This document shows positions 16,980-25,643 of a stretch of 55,838 bases of DNA, in pieces (the first letter of the stretch is position 1; every line of letters starts with the position of its first letter). Made by a program: the position numbers and the translations under genes. This DNA is from Clostridia bacterium. GTDB lineage: Bacteria; Bacillota; Clostridia; TANB77; CAG-508. A model generated the notes under the pieces. That model ran no database searches, was not told where the DNA came from, and saw only the letters and a list, made by a program, of their open reading frames with translations. The DNA lies in contig CAAEBO010000021.1 in NCBI GenBank assembly GCA_900754085.1, positions 1-55,838 of the forward strand, read 5' to 3'.

Positions 16980-17774
16980 ATGTATAGAATTAATAATTTA
17001 CAAGATAACGACGATATCCGTGTAGCAGATGTAAAAGCTGGAATGAAGGTTATAGAATATATGAGTGACTTAAGTGTAATGCCTTCAACAGCTATAACAG
17101 CTTATTATTGTTCAAGAATGAATGTAAGAAAAAGACAACTTCTTATAAATTTAGAAAATGACGAATATACAGTAAGTTCTGGTAGTATGCAATGGTCTGT
17201 TGGAAATGTTGAAGCTGTAGCAGATGTTAAAGGTGTTGGTGATTTTTTCGGTAAAGCAATTAAAGGAAGTGTTACAAAAGAAAGCGCAGTAAAACCAAAA
17301 TATAGAGGAACAGGAACTTTAGTTTTAGAGCCTACATATAAACACATCTTATTAGAAGATTTATCTAACTGGGATGGTGGAATAGTACTAGATGACGGTT
17401 TATTCTTGGCTTGTGAATCTAGTATAAAACAAAGTGTAGTTATGCGTAGTAATCTATCTTCAGCTGTTTTAGGTAATGAAGGATTATTTAACTTAAGCCT
17501 TTCAGGTAATGGATTTGTAGCTTTAGAATCACCTGTTCCAAGAGAAGAATTGGTAGAAATAGAATTACAAAATGATGTATTAAGAATAGATGGAAACTTC
17601 GCAATTGCTTGGTCAAAGGAACTTAATTTTACTGTTGAAAAATCAACAAAAAGTTTAATTGGTTCTGCTGTTTCAGGAGAAGGATTTGTAAATGTTTATA
17701 GAGGTACAGGAAAAGTTTTAATGGCTCCTGTAAGAAATTTAACATCTAATTCTGTTAATTCTTTATCTCGTTAA
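16980..17774 (+). CDS. AIM24 family protein
   Basis: A 264-residue protein of the AIM24/TIGR00266 type, a trilobed beta-prism fold seen in 'MRNNLSSAVLGNEGLFNLSLSGNGFVALESP'-like repeats: 'KYRGTGTLVLEPTYKHILLED', 'FLACESSIKQSV', 'GEGFVNVYRGTGKVLMAPVR'. The bacterial function is unknown; the yeast relative acts in mitochondrial membrane organisation. The ATG at 16980 follows GAAAGGAG; the reading from 16920 adds a hydrophobic stretch with no ribosome site. It is monocistronic, ending at a bidirectional terminator. Confidence 0.85.
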   Translation: MYRINNLQDNDDIRVADVKAGMKVIEYMSDLSVMPSTAITAYYCSRMNVRKRQLLINLENDEYTVSSGSMQWSVGNVEAVADVKGVGDFFGKAIKGSVTKESAVKPKYRGTGTLVLEPTYKHILLEDLSNWDGGIVLDDGLFLACESSIKQSVVMRSNLSSAVLGNEGLFNLSLSGNGFVALESPVPREELVEIELQNDVLRIDGNFAIAWSKELNFTVEKSTKSLIGSAVSGEGFVNVYRGTGKVLMAPVRNLTSNSVNSLSR

Positions 17775-17782
17775 AATACATA

Positions 17783-17820
17783 AAAATAGTTACATAGTTG
17801 TTAAACTATGTAACTATTTT
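17783..17820 (+). terminator. Bidirectional terminator between the AIM24 and amylase genes
   Basis: Two perfect 17-bp arms (AAAATAGTTACATAGTT and its complement) with a 4-nt loop, A-run on one side and T-run on the other, between convergent genes. Confidence 0.9.
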
Positions 17821-17837
17821 CATTTTGTATAAGAAGT

Positions 17838-19661
17838 TTATAAAGTTATTAATGCAACTGCACCTTTCGAATGAATTACATTTTTGAAGCTATCATAATT
17901 GCAACCTAATATTGTAGAACCTTGTTCTTCTACCTTAATATCTGTATAACCATTATTTACAATTACGACAACTTCCTCTTGGTTATTTTTCCTTTTGAAT
18001 ACGAATTTATCCTCTGTAAGTTCCACAATTTCTGGATAAGAAGCTATTCGTAAGAATTCATATTCTTTACGTATTTTTAGAGCTTTTTGCACATAAGTCA
18101 ACATATCTTTATCCATATGATTCCATGGGAAAGTTTTTCTGTTTGCAAGGTTCCCAGCACCACAAATACCTACTTCATCACCATAAAAAATAGAAATAAT
18201 TCCTGGCCAAAATACTAAAATGAAAATATATAATTTTAACATCTTTTTAGCATATTCTTTAGATTCATCTGATAAATAATAGTCAGATTGCCAATTTTTA
18301 TCTTTTTCATATCTATCTTTTAAAGTCCATGCCCACTCTCTTGTTGGATCTTTTGGGTCCTTAAATATATTGTCTGGAGAAAATATATTTTGTGCTCTGC
18401 TAATATCATGTGTAGAAGTAAAATTCATTGATGTTAATATTGTATCCTCTGGATATTCATCAAATATTTCATATATTTTACTACATATTTGTTTGCTATC
18501 TTGATATTTTAAATAATCAATTAAAGCTGAAATAAAATAATAATTCATTATAGAATCTACACCATTTCCATTTTCAAGATAACCTCTACCTTGGTTTACA
18601 GCCTTCTTCCATATTTCTCCCAGTATAAAAGAATCCTCTTTGTTCCTTTTGCATGCTTCTCTCATAAGAGTAATAAAATAATCTGGTAATTCGTCTGCAA
18701 CATCTATTCTAATGGCATCTATTCCATATGAAAAAAGCTGGTCTATAATACCTCCCTTTCCACATATATACTCTTGCCATTCTTTCGAATCTTTGTCACA
18801 AACAACTAAATCTTCTATTCCCCACCAGTATGAAAATACAAGCTTTCCATTCTCTACTTTAGTTTTAAAAAATGGAAAATATTTTGATTTCTCACTTTGA
18901 TAAGCACCTTTCTCGTTGTATAGTCTACCTTTGTTAAAATACTTGCTATCTTTTCCGACATGGTTAAATACTACATCTACCATTACTTTCATATTTTGTT
19001 TATGGATTTCATCACATAAACTTTTAAAAGCTTTTTTTCCTCCAAAATATGCATCAATTTCTTCTAAATCTTCGCTGTCATATTTATGGTTTGACGAACT
19101 ACTTGCAATTGGACTTAGATAAATTATATCTATTCCTAGTTCTTTGATATAGCTTAATTTCTCTTTAATTCCATTAAAGTTACCTCCAAAAGAATCTTTA
19201 TTCCACTCTCCATTTTCATTTGGTCCTAAGATTGGTGCTTTATTCCAATCCTTATGAATTTTACGCTTTCCAAACTCTTCTATTTGTACACTAGTATCTC
19301 TATAAAATCTATCTATAAAAATTTGATACATTGATGCACCTTTTGCCCAATCTGGTACGTAAAATCCAACTGACATTTTAAATTCTTCTGTTTCTTTAAA
19401 CTTCTTCCATTCGGATACAAAAGAAAATTGGTACTTATAAATAGCTCTAGTTTTTAGAAATTGTTCTACTTCAAAACAAACATATTCATCATCTTTTTTC
19501 TTGTAATTTAAATATATTTCCTCTGTTTCGTATCCTTTTAACCGCAACTTTAGCTCGCTAATCCAGCCATACATAGTCATATTAATGTATACACTGAATT
19601 TCACAACTTCTCCTTCTTTACTATTTTTCTTCTTCTGAATGCTATGATAAAATCCTTCCAT
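17838..19661 (-). CDS. GH13 alpha-amylase family glycosidase (neopullulanase/cyclomaltodextrinase-like)
   Basis: A 607-residue GH13 enzyme acting on alpha-glucans, without a signal peptide, so probably intracellular. An N-terminal beta-sandwich (about 1-100) precedes the TIM barrel. Conserved regions: DVVFNH (229-234), GIDAIRID with nucleophile Asp320, ILGEIW with acid/base Glu349, STHD with Asp419. 'MYQIFIDRFYRD' is typical of the neopullulanase group. ATG follows AAAGGAG. Arg40 is encoded by CGG, a codon otherwise almost absent from native genes here. Confidence 0.9.
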   Translation of the reverse strand: MEGFYHSIQKKKNSKEGEVVKFSVYINMTMYGWISELKLRLKGYETEEIYLNYKKKDDEYVCFEVEQFLKTRAIYKYQFSFVSEWKKFKETEEFKMSVGFYVPDWAKGASMYQIFIDRFYRDTSVQIEEFGKRKIHKDWNKAPILGPNENGEWNKDSFGGNFNGIKEKLSYIKELGIDIIYLSPIASSSSNHKYDSEDLEEIDAYFGGKKAFKSLCDEIHKQNMKVMVDVVFNHVGKDSKYFNKGRLYNEKGAYQSEKSKYFPFFKTKVENGKLVFSYWWGIEDLVVCDKDSKEWQEYICGKGGIIDQLFSYGIDAIRIDVADELPDYFITLMREACKRNKEDSFILGEIWKKAVNQGRGYLENGNGVDSIMNYYFISALIDYLKYQDSKQICSKIYEIFDEYPEDTILTSMNFTSTHDISRAQNIFSPDNIFKDPKDPTREWAWTLKDRYEKDKNWQSDYYLSDESKEYAKKMLKLYIFILVFWPGIISIFYGDEVGICGAGNLANRKTFPWNHMDKDMLTYVQKALKIRKEYEFLRIASYPEIVELTEDKFVFKRKNNQEEVVVIVNNGYTDIKVEEQGSTILGCNYDSFKNVIHSKGAVALITL

Positions 19662-19718
19662 AGTATATCTCCTTTCTTATTTAAGAAACACATTTACACA
19701 ACTTCTTTATACATATAT

Positions 19719-19747
19719 AATTTAATATGTTTTGCGGATTTTGTCAA
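19719..19747 (-). promoter_or_regulatory. Promoter of the amylase gene
   Basis: TTGACA (19742-19747), 17 bases, TAAATT (19719-19724) on the minus strand, between yraN and the amylase. Confidence 0.55.
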
Positions 19748-19752
19748 ATTTG

Positions 19753-20097
19753 CTAAAATGCGTTTTTTATATGGTTTACTACATATTGCTCTTTTATTTT
19801 GTAAATTTCTATTATATCAAACCTAATTGCAGAAAATTTGACTTTCTCTTTATATAAATAGTATTTTGTACATTCCTTAATCTTATTTACTTTAACTTTA
19901 TTAACAGCTTCTATTGGATATCCAAATTTATTATTACTTCTTAGTTTTACTTCTATTATAGCTATAATCCCATTAGCATATGCAATTATATCTATTTCGC
20001 CTCTTCTATTTCTATAATTTCTTTTTAGTATTTTATAGTTCATCTTCTCTAAATATTTAACGGCTGTATCTTCTCCTTTTTTACCTAATTTATTCAT
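19753..20097 (-). CDS. UPF0102/YraN family endonuclease-like protein
   Basis: A 114-residue protein of the YraN family, related to Holliday-junction resolvase/VSR-type nucleases. 'GKKGEDTAVKYLEKMNYKILKRNYR' is followed by 'RGEIDIIAY' and 'IAIIEVKLRS', the E-x(n)-D-x(n)-E-V-K nuclease core. It overlaps the end of dprA by four bases and so is translated with comM-dprA. The role in the cell is not established. Confidence 0.9.
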   Translation of the reverse strand: MNKLGKKGEDTAVKYLEKMNYKILKRNYRNRRGEIDIIAYANGIIAIIEVKLRSNNKFGYPIEAVNKVKVNKIKECTKYYLYKEKVKFSAIRFDIIEIYKIKEQYVVNHIKNAF

Positions 20098-20957
20098 ATT
20101 TTTACAAACATATCTCCTGGTAATGCTCTAATATATTCATTTAGTTCTAGCATTGTTAATTGCTCACTTACTTCCTGTATAGGTCGTTCTAATTTTCTAC
20201 ATATTGTGTTAATATCTATTGGCATATTTCCAATAATATTATATACATCTTTATATTTGACTGGTACATCTTTTATTTCATATTTCCACTCCTGTTCGAT
20301 ATCTGTACAAGTGTAGATATTTATTTCATTTAAAATATCTTGTATATTAGTTACCAGCTTAGCTCCTTTCTGTATGAGTTTATTTGTTCCAATTCCTAAT
20401 TTACTATCTATATTACTTGGAATAGCAAATACTTTTTTCCCTTGTTTGAAGGCTATATTAGCTGTAATCGTGCTTCCACTTCTATATCCTGCTTCTACTA
20501 CTAAAACACCTAATGATAGCATACTAATTATTTCATTTCGTCTTGGAAAATTTTTTGTATTTGCCTCTATTTGTGGTTCATATTCTGAAATTATACAACC
20601 ACCATTTTCCAATATCTTATTAAATAATTTTTTATTTTCTTTTGGATATATGTTGTTAAATCCTGAGCCCAATACTGCTATAGTTCTTCCAATATTCTCC
20701 ATAGCTGAAATGTGTGATATAGAATCGATTCCTATTGCTAAGCCACTTATTATACATATTCCATTTTTAGACAGAGAATATGCAAACTTTTTCGCTTGCT
20801 CAAACCCATACATACTACAATTCCTTGAACCTACAATTGCTACAATAGGCTTTTTTAATAAATTTATATTTCCTTCAATATACAGTCTTTTTGGATATGA
20901 TTTTATTTTTAGTAGCTCTTTTGGATAATTAATATCTTTATAGTTTATAGTTATTAT
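20094..20957 (-). CDS. dprA: DNA-processing protein DprA, non-canonical start
   Basis: DprA binds incoming single-stranded DNA and loads RecA during transformation. The Rossmann core is clear: 'KPIVAIVGSRNCSMYGFEQA', 'GICIISGLAIGIDSISHISAM', 'NFPRRNEIISMLSLGVLVVEA', 'GSTITANIAFKQGK', and a C-terminal winged helix. The conserved stretch starts upstream of the first ATG (20813): in the same frame 49 codons encode 'INYKDINYPKELLKIKSYPK' and 'VAIVGSRN', with no ATG, GTG or TTG before the comM stop codon TAG (20961-20963). I place the start at an ATA (20957) a few bases after AAAGGAAG; an ATT further in is possible. The usual N-terminal SAM-like domain is missing. Confidence 0.8.
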   Translation of the reverse strand: MITINYKDINYPKELLKIKSYPKRLYIEGNINLLKKPIVAIVGSRNCSMYGFEQAKKFAYSLSKNGICIISGLAIGIDSISHISAMENIGRTIAVLGSGFNNIYPKENKKLFNKILENGGCIISEYEPQIEANTKNFPRRNEIISMLSLGVLVVEAGYRSGSTITANIAFKQGKKVFAIPSNIDSKLGIGTNKLIQKGAKLVTNIQDILNEINIYTCTDIEQEWKYEIKDVPVKYKDVYNIIGNMPIDINTICRKLERPIQEVSEQLTMLELNEYIRALPGDMFVKI

Positions 20958-20960
20958 TTT

Positions 20961-22487
20961 CTACACTTCCTTTTGGTATAATCTATTATTTACCTTATAT
21001 TGCACTGCTTCAGCTATGCAAGGAATATCTATTTTATCTTTATTATCTAAATCTGCAATTGTTCTAGAAATTTTTAATATATTATTATATGTTCTTATAT
21101 TAAAATTATACTTAGCATATAACTTCTCTAATAGAATTTTTCCTTCATTATTTAATGTACAATATTTATTTATATGTTTAGAATTCATTTCTGAATTTGT
21201 TTTTATCAATTCTTTCTTAAATCTTTCTTTCTGAATATTCCTAGCTAATTCAACTCTCTTTCTAATATCCTCACTTCTTTCTATTTTTTTAGTATTATCT
21301 ATTTCAGAATATTTAACATTTGATACATTAAATTGAATATCAATTCTATCCATTACAGGTCCACTTATCTTAGATAAATATTTTTTTATCTTACTTTCTG
21401 AACATGTACATTTTTTATCTTTACTTCCAAAATATCCACATGGACAAGGGTTCATTGCTGCTATTAAAATAAACTTACAAGGGTATTTTACCGAACATTT
21501 AACTCTATCTAATTTTATACTATGCAAATCTAAAATAGTTCTTAGCATTTCTAGCTTTTTACTATCAAATTCTGCAAATTCATCCATAAAAAGAATTCCT
21601 TGATTCGCCAATGTTATTGCTCCTGGCAAAGGATTTTTTCCTCCTCCTACAAAAGAAGCTAAAGTAATATTTGGATTTACTTCTACAAATGGTCTTATAT
21701 TTATAAATTCATCATCTTTTATTAAACCTAATATACTATTAATCTTAGTTATTTCTATAATTTCGTCATAATTAAGTTTAGGAAATATTGTTATTAACCT
21801 TTTAGCAAGCATCGTCTTACCTACACCCGGCTCACCTATTAATAGACAATTATGATTTCCTGCAGCCACAATTTCGAGTGCTCTTTTAGCTTTCTCTTGA
21901 CCATATATTTCTGAAAAATCCATATCATATTCTTCATAATAATCTTCTATTTTACTAATATTACTTTCTACTTGAAAATTAGAATTAATTTTTATGATTA
22001 AATCTCTTAAAGAATTAACACCTATAATTTCTAAATCATTTACTAATTTAGCTTCTTTAATATTTTCATTAGGTACATATACTCTTTTAAATTTATTGTT
22101 TTTGGCAATTAAGCACATTGGTAATATTCCTTTAGTATAATTTATATTTCCATTATATGATATTTCTCCTATGAAAATAGAAGATTTAACAATATCTCTT
22201 TTTATTAAACCTAAATTAATAAGTATTCCTACTGCTATCGCCAAATCAAAAGATGAGCCTTCCTTTCTTATTTCTGCTGGTGCTAAATTTACGCTTATCT
22301 TTTTTCCAACTAATTTTATTCCACTATTTTTTATTGCAACACTTATTCTTTCCTTAGATTCTTTTATGCTTGTCCCTAGCATTCCTACCATTTCCCAATG
22401 TGGTATCCCTGCAGATAAATCTACTTGTGCTTCTACTATTGTACCTTCTATTCCATTTAAAGCAATTGTATTTACTATTGATAACAA
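20961..22487 (-). CDS. comM: YifB/ComM family Mg-chelatase-like AAA+ ATPase
   Basis: A 508-residue ATPase; ComM is a hexameric helicase that promotes branch migration during natural transformation. The N-terminal domain ('TIALNGIEGTIVEAQVDLSAG', 'ISVNLAPAEIRKEGSSFDLA') is followed by the AAA+ core with Walker A 'LLIGEPGVGKTMLAKRL', Walker B 'ILFMDEFAEF' and a Cys-rich 'AAMNPCPCGYFG' segment. The start is TTG six bases after AGGAGAG. The stop TAG is in the same frame as the following dprA reading. Confidence 0.92.
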   Translation of the reverse strand: MLSIVNTIALNGIEGTIVEAQVDLSAGIPHWEMVGMLGTSIKESKERISVAIKNSGIKLVGKKISVNLAPAEIRKEGSSFDLAIAVGILINLGLIKRDIVKSSIFIGEISYNGNINYTKGILPMCLIAKNNKFKRVYVPNENIKEAKLVNDLEIIGVNSLRDLIIKINSNFQVESNISKIEDYYEEYDMDFSEIYGQEKAKRALEIVAAGNHNCLLIGEPGVGKTMLAKRLITIFPKLNYDEIIEITKINSILGLIKDDEFINIRPFVEVNPNITLASFVGGGKNPLPGAITLANQGILFMDEFAEFDSKKLEMLRTILDLHSIKLDRVKCSVKYPCKFILIAAMNPCPCGYFGSKDKKCTCSESKIKKYLSKISGPVMDRIDIQFNVSNVKYSEIDNTKKIERSEDIRKRVELARNIQKERFKKELIKTNSEMNSKHINKYCTLNNEGKILLEKLYAKYNFNIRTYNNILKISRTIADLDNKDKIDIPCIAEAVQYKVNNRLYQKEV

Positions 22488-22510
22488 TTTTACTCTCCTA
22501 TTTAAAATAT

Positions 22511-22680
22511 AGATTTATTCTAAATCGTAAATAGACATGTATAATAAATTGGAGTTATTTATTTATGGGAAAAAGCATACCACCTCCTAAATTTTTATTA
22601 ACTTTTTTAATAAGGGTTTTATTAAGATTATAAATTATTTGAAATTAATTTATTGATAAAAAACGATTTAGAATAAATCT
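22511..22680. repeat. 170-bp element with 18-bp perfect inverted ends
   Basis: AGATTTATTCTAAATCGT (22511-22528) and its exact reverse complement (22663-22680) flank 134 bp of AT-rich sequence in the comM leader. It could be a MITE-like element or a long-range RNA stem in the comM mRNA that loops out a mini-ORF. No clear target-site duplication is visible. Confidence 0.6.
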
Positions 22681-22868
22681 GTATTATATATATCATAAAT
22701 CTTCGGATTTGTAAATACTTATCTTCCATTTTGCGTTATTATTTTATATTATCTCTCTTTTTCTCCTTTTTTCGACATTTTTCTTTGTTTTACTGCTTTT
22801 GTTATGAATTTCTTTCAGTTTTGTATATTGCTAATAATTCATATCGCAAACATTATTTCAAAAAATAT

Positions 22869-22913
22869 CCCCTTAAAGTATACACTTCTTCTATTAGTGT
22901 ATGCTTTAAGGGG
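22869..22913 (-). terminator. Terminator of ogg
   Basis: An 18-bp stem with one mismatch, ending CCCCTTAAAG / CTTTAAGGGG, with TTTTTT following on the minus strand. Confidence 0.88.
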
Positions 22914-22919
22914 TATATC

Positions 22920-23789
22920 TTATCCTAATTCCCTTCTCCAATAAAACAAATATTGTTGTGCAATTCCTTCTAAGTTTCCAAACTTTTCTTGCGCTAAATT
23001 TAGTATTTCTCTTTTATTTACATCTTTTTCATCTTCTTTATGAATGTATAAATCATTCATAACTCTTCTTACCCATACATCAATTGGGAAAACGTCAAAC
23101 CTTTTTAGTGTAGAAAATAGTAGAATACAATCTGCAACTTTTGGTCCTACTCCTGAAAGTTTTAAAAGCTCTTCTCTTACTTTATTAGTATCTTTTATTT
23201 TATTTAAATTTAAAATATCAATATCTTTATTTAGAACCATTTGAGTTGTTTCATATAATCTAATGTCTCTAAAGCCTAATCCTAATTCTCTATATTCTTC
23301 TATAGAAACGTCTTTTAGCTCTTCTGCTGTTGGAAAAGTGTAATATTCTTTGTCATTAAATTCTATTCTTTTACCATATTTCTTAGACAAACGCTCTATA
23401 ATTCCTTTAATCCTTGGAATATTATTATTAGCAGAAATTATGAACGAAATAATGGTTTCCCATAAATCCTGGTTTAATATCCTAATTCCTTCACCATATT
23501 TTATACTTTCTTCCATATTATTATCTACTTTAGATAATATATTTTTTATTTGCTCATAATCCCTCTCTAAATCAAAATAATTTATTACTGTATTTACAAT
23601 ATCTTTTTCGCATATACCTTTAAAAAATATACCTTCTTCAATCTTTTTTACATTTAGTACATTACTAGAAAATATACCTGTATAGCTTCCATCACTTTCC
23701 TCATTCCATCTAAAGCATTGTCCACATTCAAATATATCTTTTAGATTAAAAGAATTATAGTGTTCTAATAAAAATTCCTGATATTTCAT
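22920..23789 (-). CDS. ogg: 8-oxoguanine DNA glycosylase/AP lyase (Ogg1 family)
   Basis: Base-excision repair enzyme removing 8-oxoguanine, 289 residues. The N-terminal OGG domain ('LKDIFECGQCFRWNEES') is followed by the HhH-GPD fold: 'LSGVGPKVADCILLFS' with catalytic Lys217, and 'VFPIDVWVRRVM' with catalytic Asp237. The enzyme resembles eukaryotic-type Ogg1 found in many Clostridia. It is 9 bp downstream of yitT and ends at a terminator. Confidence 0.93.
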   Translation of the reverse strand: MKYQEFLLEHYNSFNLKDIFECGQCFRWNEESDGSYTGIFSSNVLNVKKIEEGIFFKGICEKDIVNTVINYFDLERDYEQIKNILSKVDNNMEESIKYGEGIRILNQDLWETIISFIISANNNIPRIKGIIERLSKKYGKRIEFNDKEYYTFPTAEELKDVSIEEYRELGLGFRDIRLYETTQMVLNKDIDILNLNKIKDTNKVREELLKLSGVGPKVADCILLFSTLKRFDVFPIDVWVRRVMNDLYIHKEDEKDVNKREILNLAQEKFGNLEGIAQQYLFYWRRELG

Positions 23790-23798
23790 TTATTCCTC

Positions 23799-24632
23799 CT
23801 ATTTAAATCCTTTGCCTAATACCTCTCTTGCATTGGCTATAATTATAAACGCTTCTTTATCATTTTTCTTTACAATTTGCTTAATCTTTAATATATCTCC
23901 TCTTCCGGTAGCACACATCAAAATTAGTCTATCTTCATTCTTAAACATTCCTTTACCATATAATCCTGTTGTTCCTCTTTTTATAATATCACCAATCTCT
24001 TTAGATATTGTATCATTTTTCTTAGATATAATAAATATTAATTTCGAAAAATTTGTTCCTTCTACAATAATATCAATTACCTTTCCCATTATGATAATTG
24101 CTATAGCTGAATATAACCCAATTTCTATCTCTTTGAATACTATTACATTAAGTAATACGATAATAGAATCTATACTCATTATAAGTGTACTAGTTTTTAA
24201 ATTAAAATTATATGTTTTAATTAAATTACTAATTAATTCTGTCCCCCCAGTACTTGCATTAGCATTTAAAACTATCCCTGTTCCAATCCCTAAAAATATG
24301 CCTCCATATATGCTAGATAAAAACACATCTGTAGTTAATACAGGTATTTTATCCAATATATCTATAAATAGCGAATATAATATTGCACCAATAATAGAAT
24401 TTGCTAATACCTTTTTTCCTAACCTATAAAATGTAAAAATTAATATAGGAATATTTATTATAATATTAATACTTCCTAATGGAATTTTAAATAAGTAATA
24501 TAAAATTGTAGCAATTCCTGTTACTCCTCCTGTAGAAAACTTATTTGGAAGTAAAAATACAGCTGTTCCTATAGCCATAATTAAACACCCTAATATTATA
24601 ATAAGCATATTTTTTAAATAACTTTTTACCAT
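23799..24632 (-). CDS. YitT family membrane protein (DUF161/DUF2179)
   Basis: A 277-residue integral membrane protein with about five transmembrane segments and a soluble C-terminal DUF2179 domain. Typical YitT motifs are 'LLPNKFSTGGVTGIATILYYLF', 'GTGIVLNANASTGGTEL' and 'RGTTGLYGKGMFKNEDR' (in pieces), then 'IIANAREVLGKGF'. Substrate unknown. I choose ATG at 24632, five bases after AGGTGAT; a GTG at 24641 overlaps that site. The ribosome site is part of a hairpin (24641-24668). Confidence 0.9.
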   Translation of the reverse strand: MVKSYLKNMLIIILGCLIMAIGTAVFLLPNKFSTGGVTGIATILYYLFKIPLGSINIIINIPILIFTFYRLGKKVLANSIIGAILYSLFIDILDKIPVLTTDVFLSSIYGGIFLGIGTGIVLNANASTGGTELISNLIKTYNFNLKTSTLIMSIDSIIVLLNVIVFKEIEIGLYSAIAIIIMGKVIDIIVEGTNFSKLIFIISKKNDTISKEIGDIIKRGTTGLYGKGMFKNEDRLILMCATGRGDILKIKQIVKKNDKEAFIIIANAREVLGKGFK

Positions 24633-24640
24633 AAAAATCA

Positions 24641-24668
24641 CCTATATTACAATTATTTGTAATATAGG
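24641..24668 (-). promoter_or_regulatory. Hairpin overlapping the yitT ribosome site
   Basis: CCTATATTACAA and its exact complement form a 12-bp stem with a TTAT loop. On the minus strand the 3' arm ends ...TATAGG, the start of the AGGTGAT ribosome site of yitT, and TTTTT follows. It could terminate transcription from the upstream gene or mask yitT translation. Confidence 0.6.
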
Positions 24669-24678
24669 CAAATTTATT

Positions 24679-25629
24679 CTAATTATCATTCTCTTCTAAA
24701 AAATCTGTATATGTTTTTAGTATTTTCATCTTATAGTTAAATCTTTTTACTTTATTATTTGCAATAACGTTTAAATTAACATCGTAAATATCTTTTAACT
24801 GCTCTAAATTTTTATTATTTATTCCTATAACATCTTCTTTATCTTCTGCATTTACTTCTATTTCTACTTCTTTTACTTTAACATTATATGACTTTATCTG
24901 CTCTATTATTTTTTCATACCAAATTTCACTCGCAACCAATTTTCTAAATTGACTTATAGGCATTTCTTCTATATATTGTTTATCTTCTCCTATAAATATT
25001 TTTTCTACTTTATATTTACTAAGAAGTACCATTATATCTTTTATTCTTTCTACCAATTGAACTTTAGACAATGGTATAAATTCCTCTGTTTCATATAATT
25101 CATTAACATATTTATTATAATCTGAATTACATGGAATTAATGATACTTGTATTGGCCTTAGCTTCATAACTTGTTTTATTGTATTTAAATCATCTACTAA
25201 TGTACTTTCTGGAAGTCCTATCGCTATTTTAACACTTAATTCTATTCTAAATTGCTTTATTAGTTTTGTTACTTTTTTTATTATCTCTAAATTATAATCT
25301 GCTCCCACGTTCTTTAATATATAGTCATTTGATGAATCGATGTTTAATTCTATTTCTTTTACTTTATATTTCTTTAAAAGTTTCAAATTATTTTTGTCTA
25401 TACTATCTGGTTCAGATGTTATCTTTATTCCAAATATTCTATATTCTTTTATTAGTTCGTTTAGTTTTATAAGTATTTCTTTTTGTTTTTCTATATTAAT
25501 ACTTGTAAAGTCTTTATTCTTTATTTGTAAAATTTTTCTAGCAGAGTTATTTTCTTCAATCTTTTTACCAATTTCATCATTGTTTGGCATATTCTCTATT
25601 TCTATCGGAATATATATTTTCTCTTTCAT
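24679..25629 (-). CDS. Radical-SAM-like protein lacking the iron-sulfur cysteines
   Basis: A 316-residue protein at the position where Clostridia carry an Elp3-like radical SAM gene after rnc. The start 'KIYIPIEIENMPNNDEIGKK' aligns by eye with the usual 'xIIPIFxPHLGCPxDCVFCNQ', but the three cluster cysteines are absent. Downstream TIM-barrel features remain: 'IFGIKITSEPDSIDKNNLKL', 'EIELNIDSSND', 'VKIAIGLPESTLVDDL', 'RPIQVSLIPC'. It therefore cannot bind the SAM-cluster normally and is a probable pseudoenzyme. ATG at 25629 follows GGAGG. Identification is by context plus weak similarity. Confidence 0.65.
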   Translation of the reverse strand: MKEKIYIPIEIENMPNNDEIGKKIEENNSARKILQIKNKDFTSINIEKQKEILIKLNELIKEYRIFGIKITSEPDSIDKNNLKLLKKYKVKEIELNIDSSNDYILKNVGADYNLEIIKKVTKLIKQFRIELSVKIAIGLPESTLVDDLNTIKQVMKLRPIQVSLIPCNSDYNKYVNELYETEEFIPLSKVQLVERIKDIMVLLSKYKVEKIFIGEDKQYIEEMPISQFRKLVASEIWYEKIIEQIKSYNVKVKEVEIEVNAEDKEDVIGINNKNLEQLKDIYDVNLNVIANNKVKRFNYKMKILKTYTDFLEENDN

Positions 25630-25643
25630 CTTTTCCTCCAATA

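Larger units (their letters stand above)
22488..22919 (-). other. 432-bp gap between ogg and comM
   Basis: The gap holds the ogg terminator (22869-22913), the 170-bp inverted-repeat element (22511-22680), and inside that element a 7-codon reading (22578 down to 22555, MLFPINK) preceded by a near-perfect AGGAGGTGG ribosome site. TTCGACA at 22771-22777 is TGTCGAA on the minus strand, matching the core Spo0A-box sequence. I see no longer gene. Confidence 0.5.

Noticed and set aside
17838..19661. +1 shift at the amylase CGG codon
   Set aside because: The +1 frame stops immediately (GGT TAA) whereas the unshifted frame gives an intact GH13 enzyme, so ordinary Arg decoding is required there.
20961..20963. 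TAG recoding (readthrough or reassigned amber) as a general feature
   Set aside because: rpsI and other complete genes end in TAG at the expected place, so TAG is a normal stop here; only a local effect at comM-dprA remains possible.
22731..22928. Plus-strand 65-codon reading in the ogg-comM gap
   Set aside because: It runs through the ogg terminator, has no ribosome site, and is Phe/Tyr/Ser-rich as expected from AT-rich noncoding DNA.
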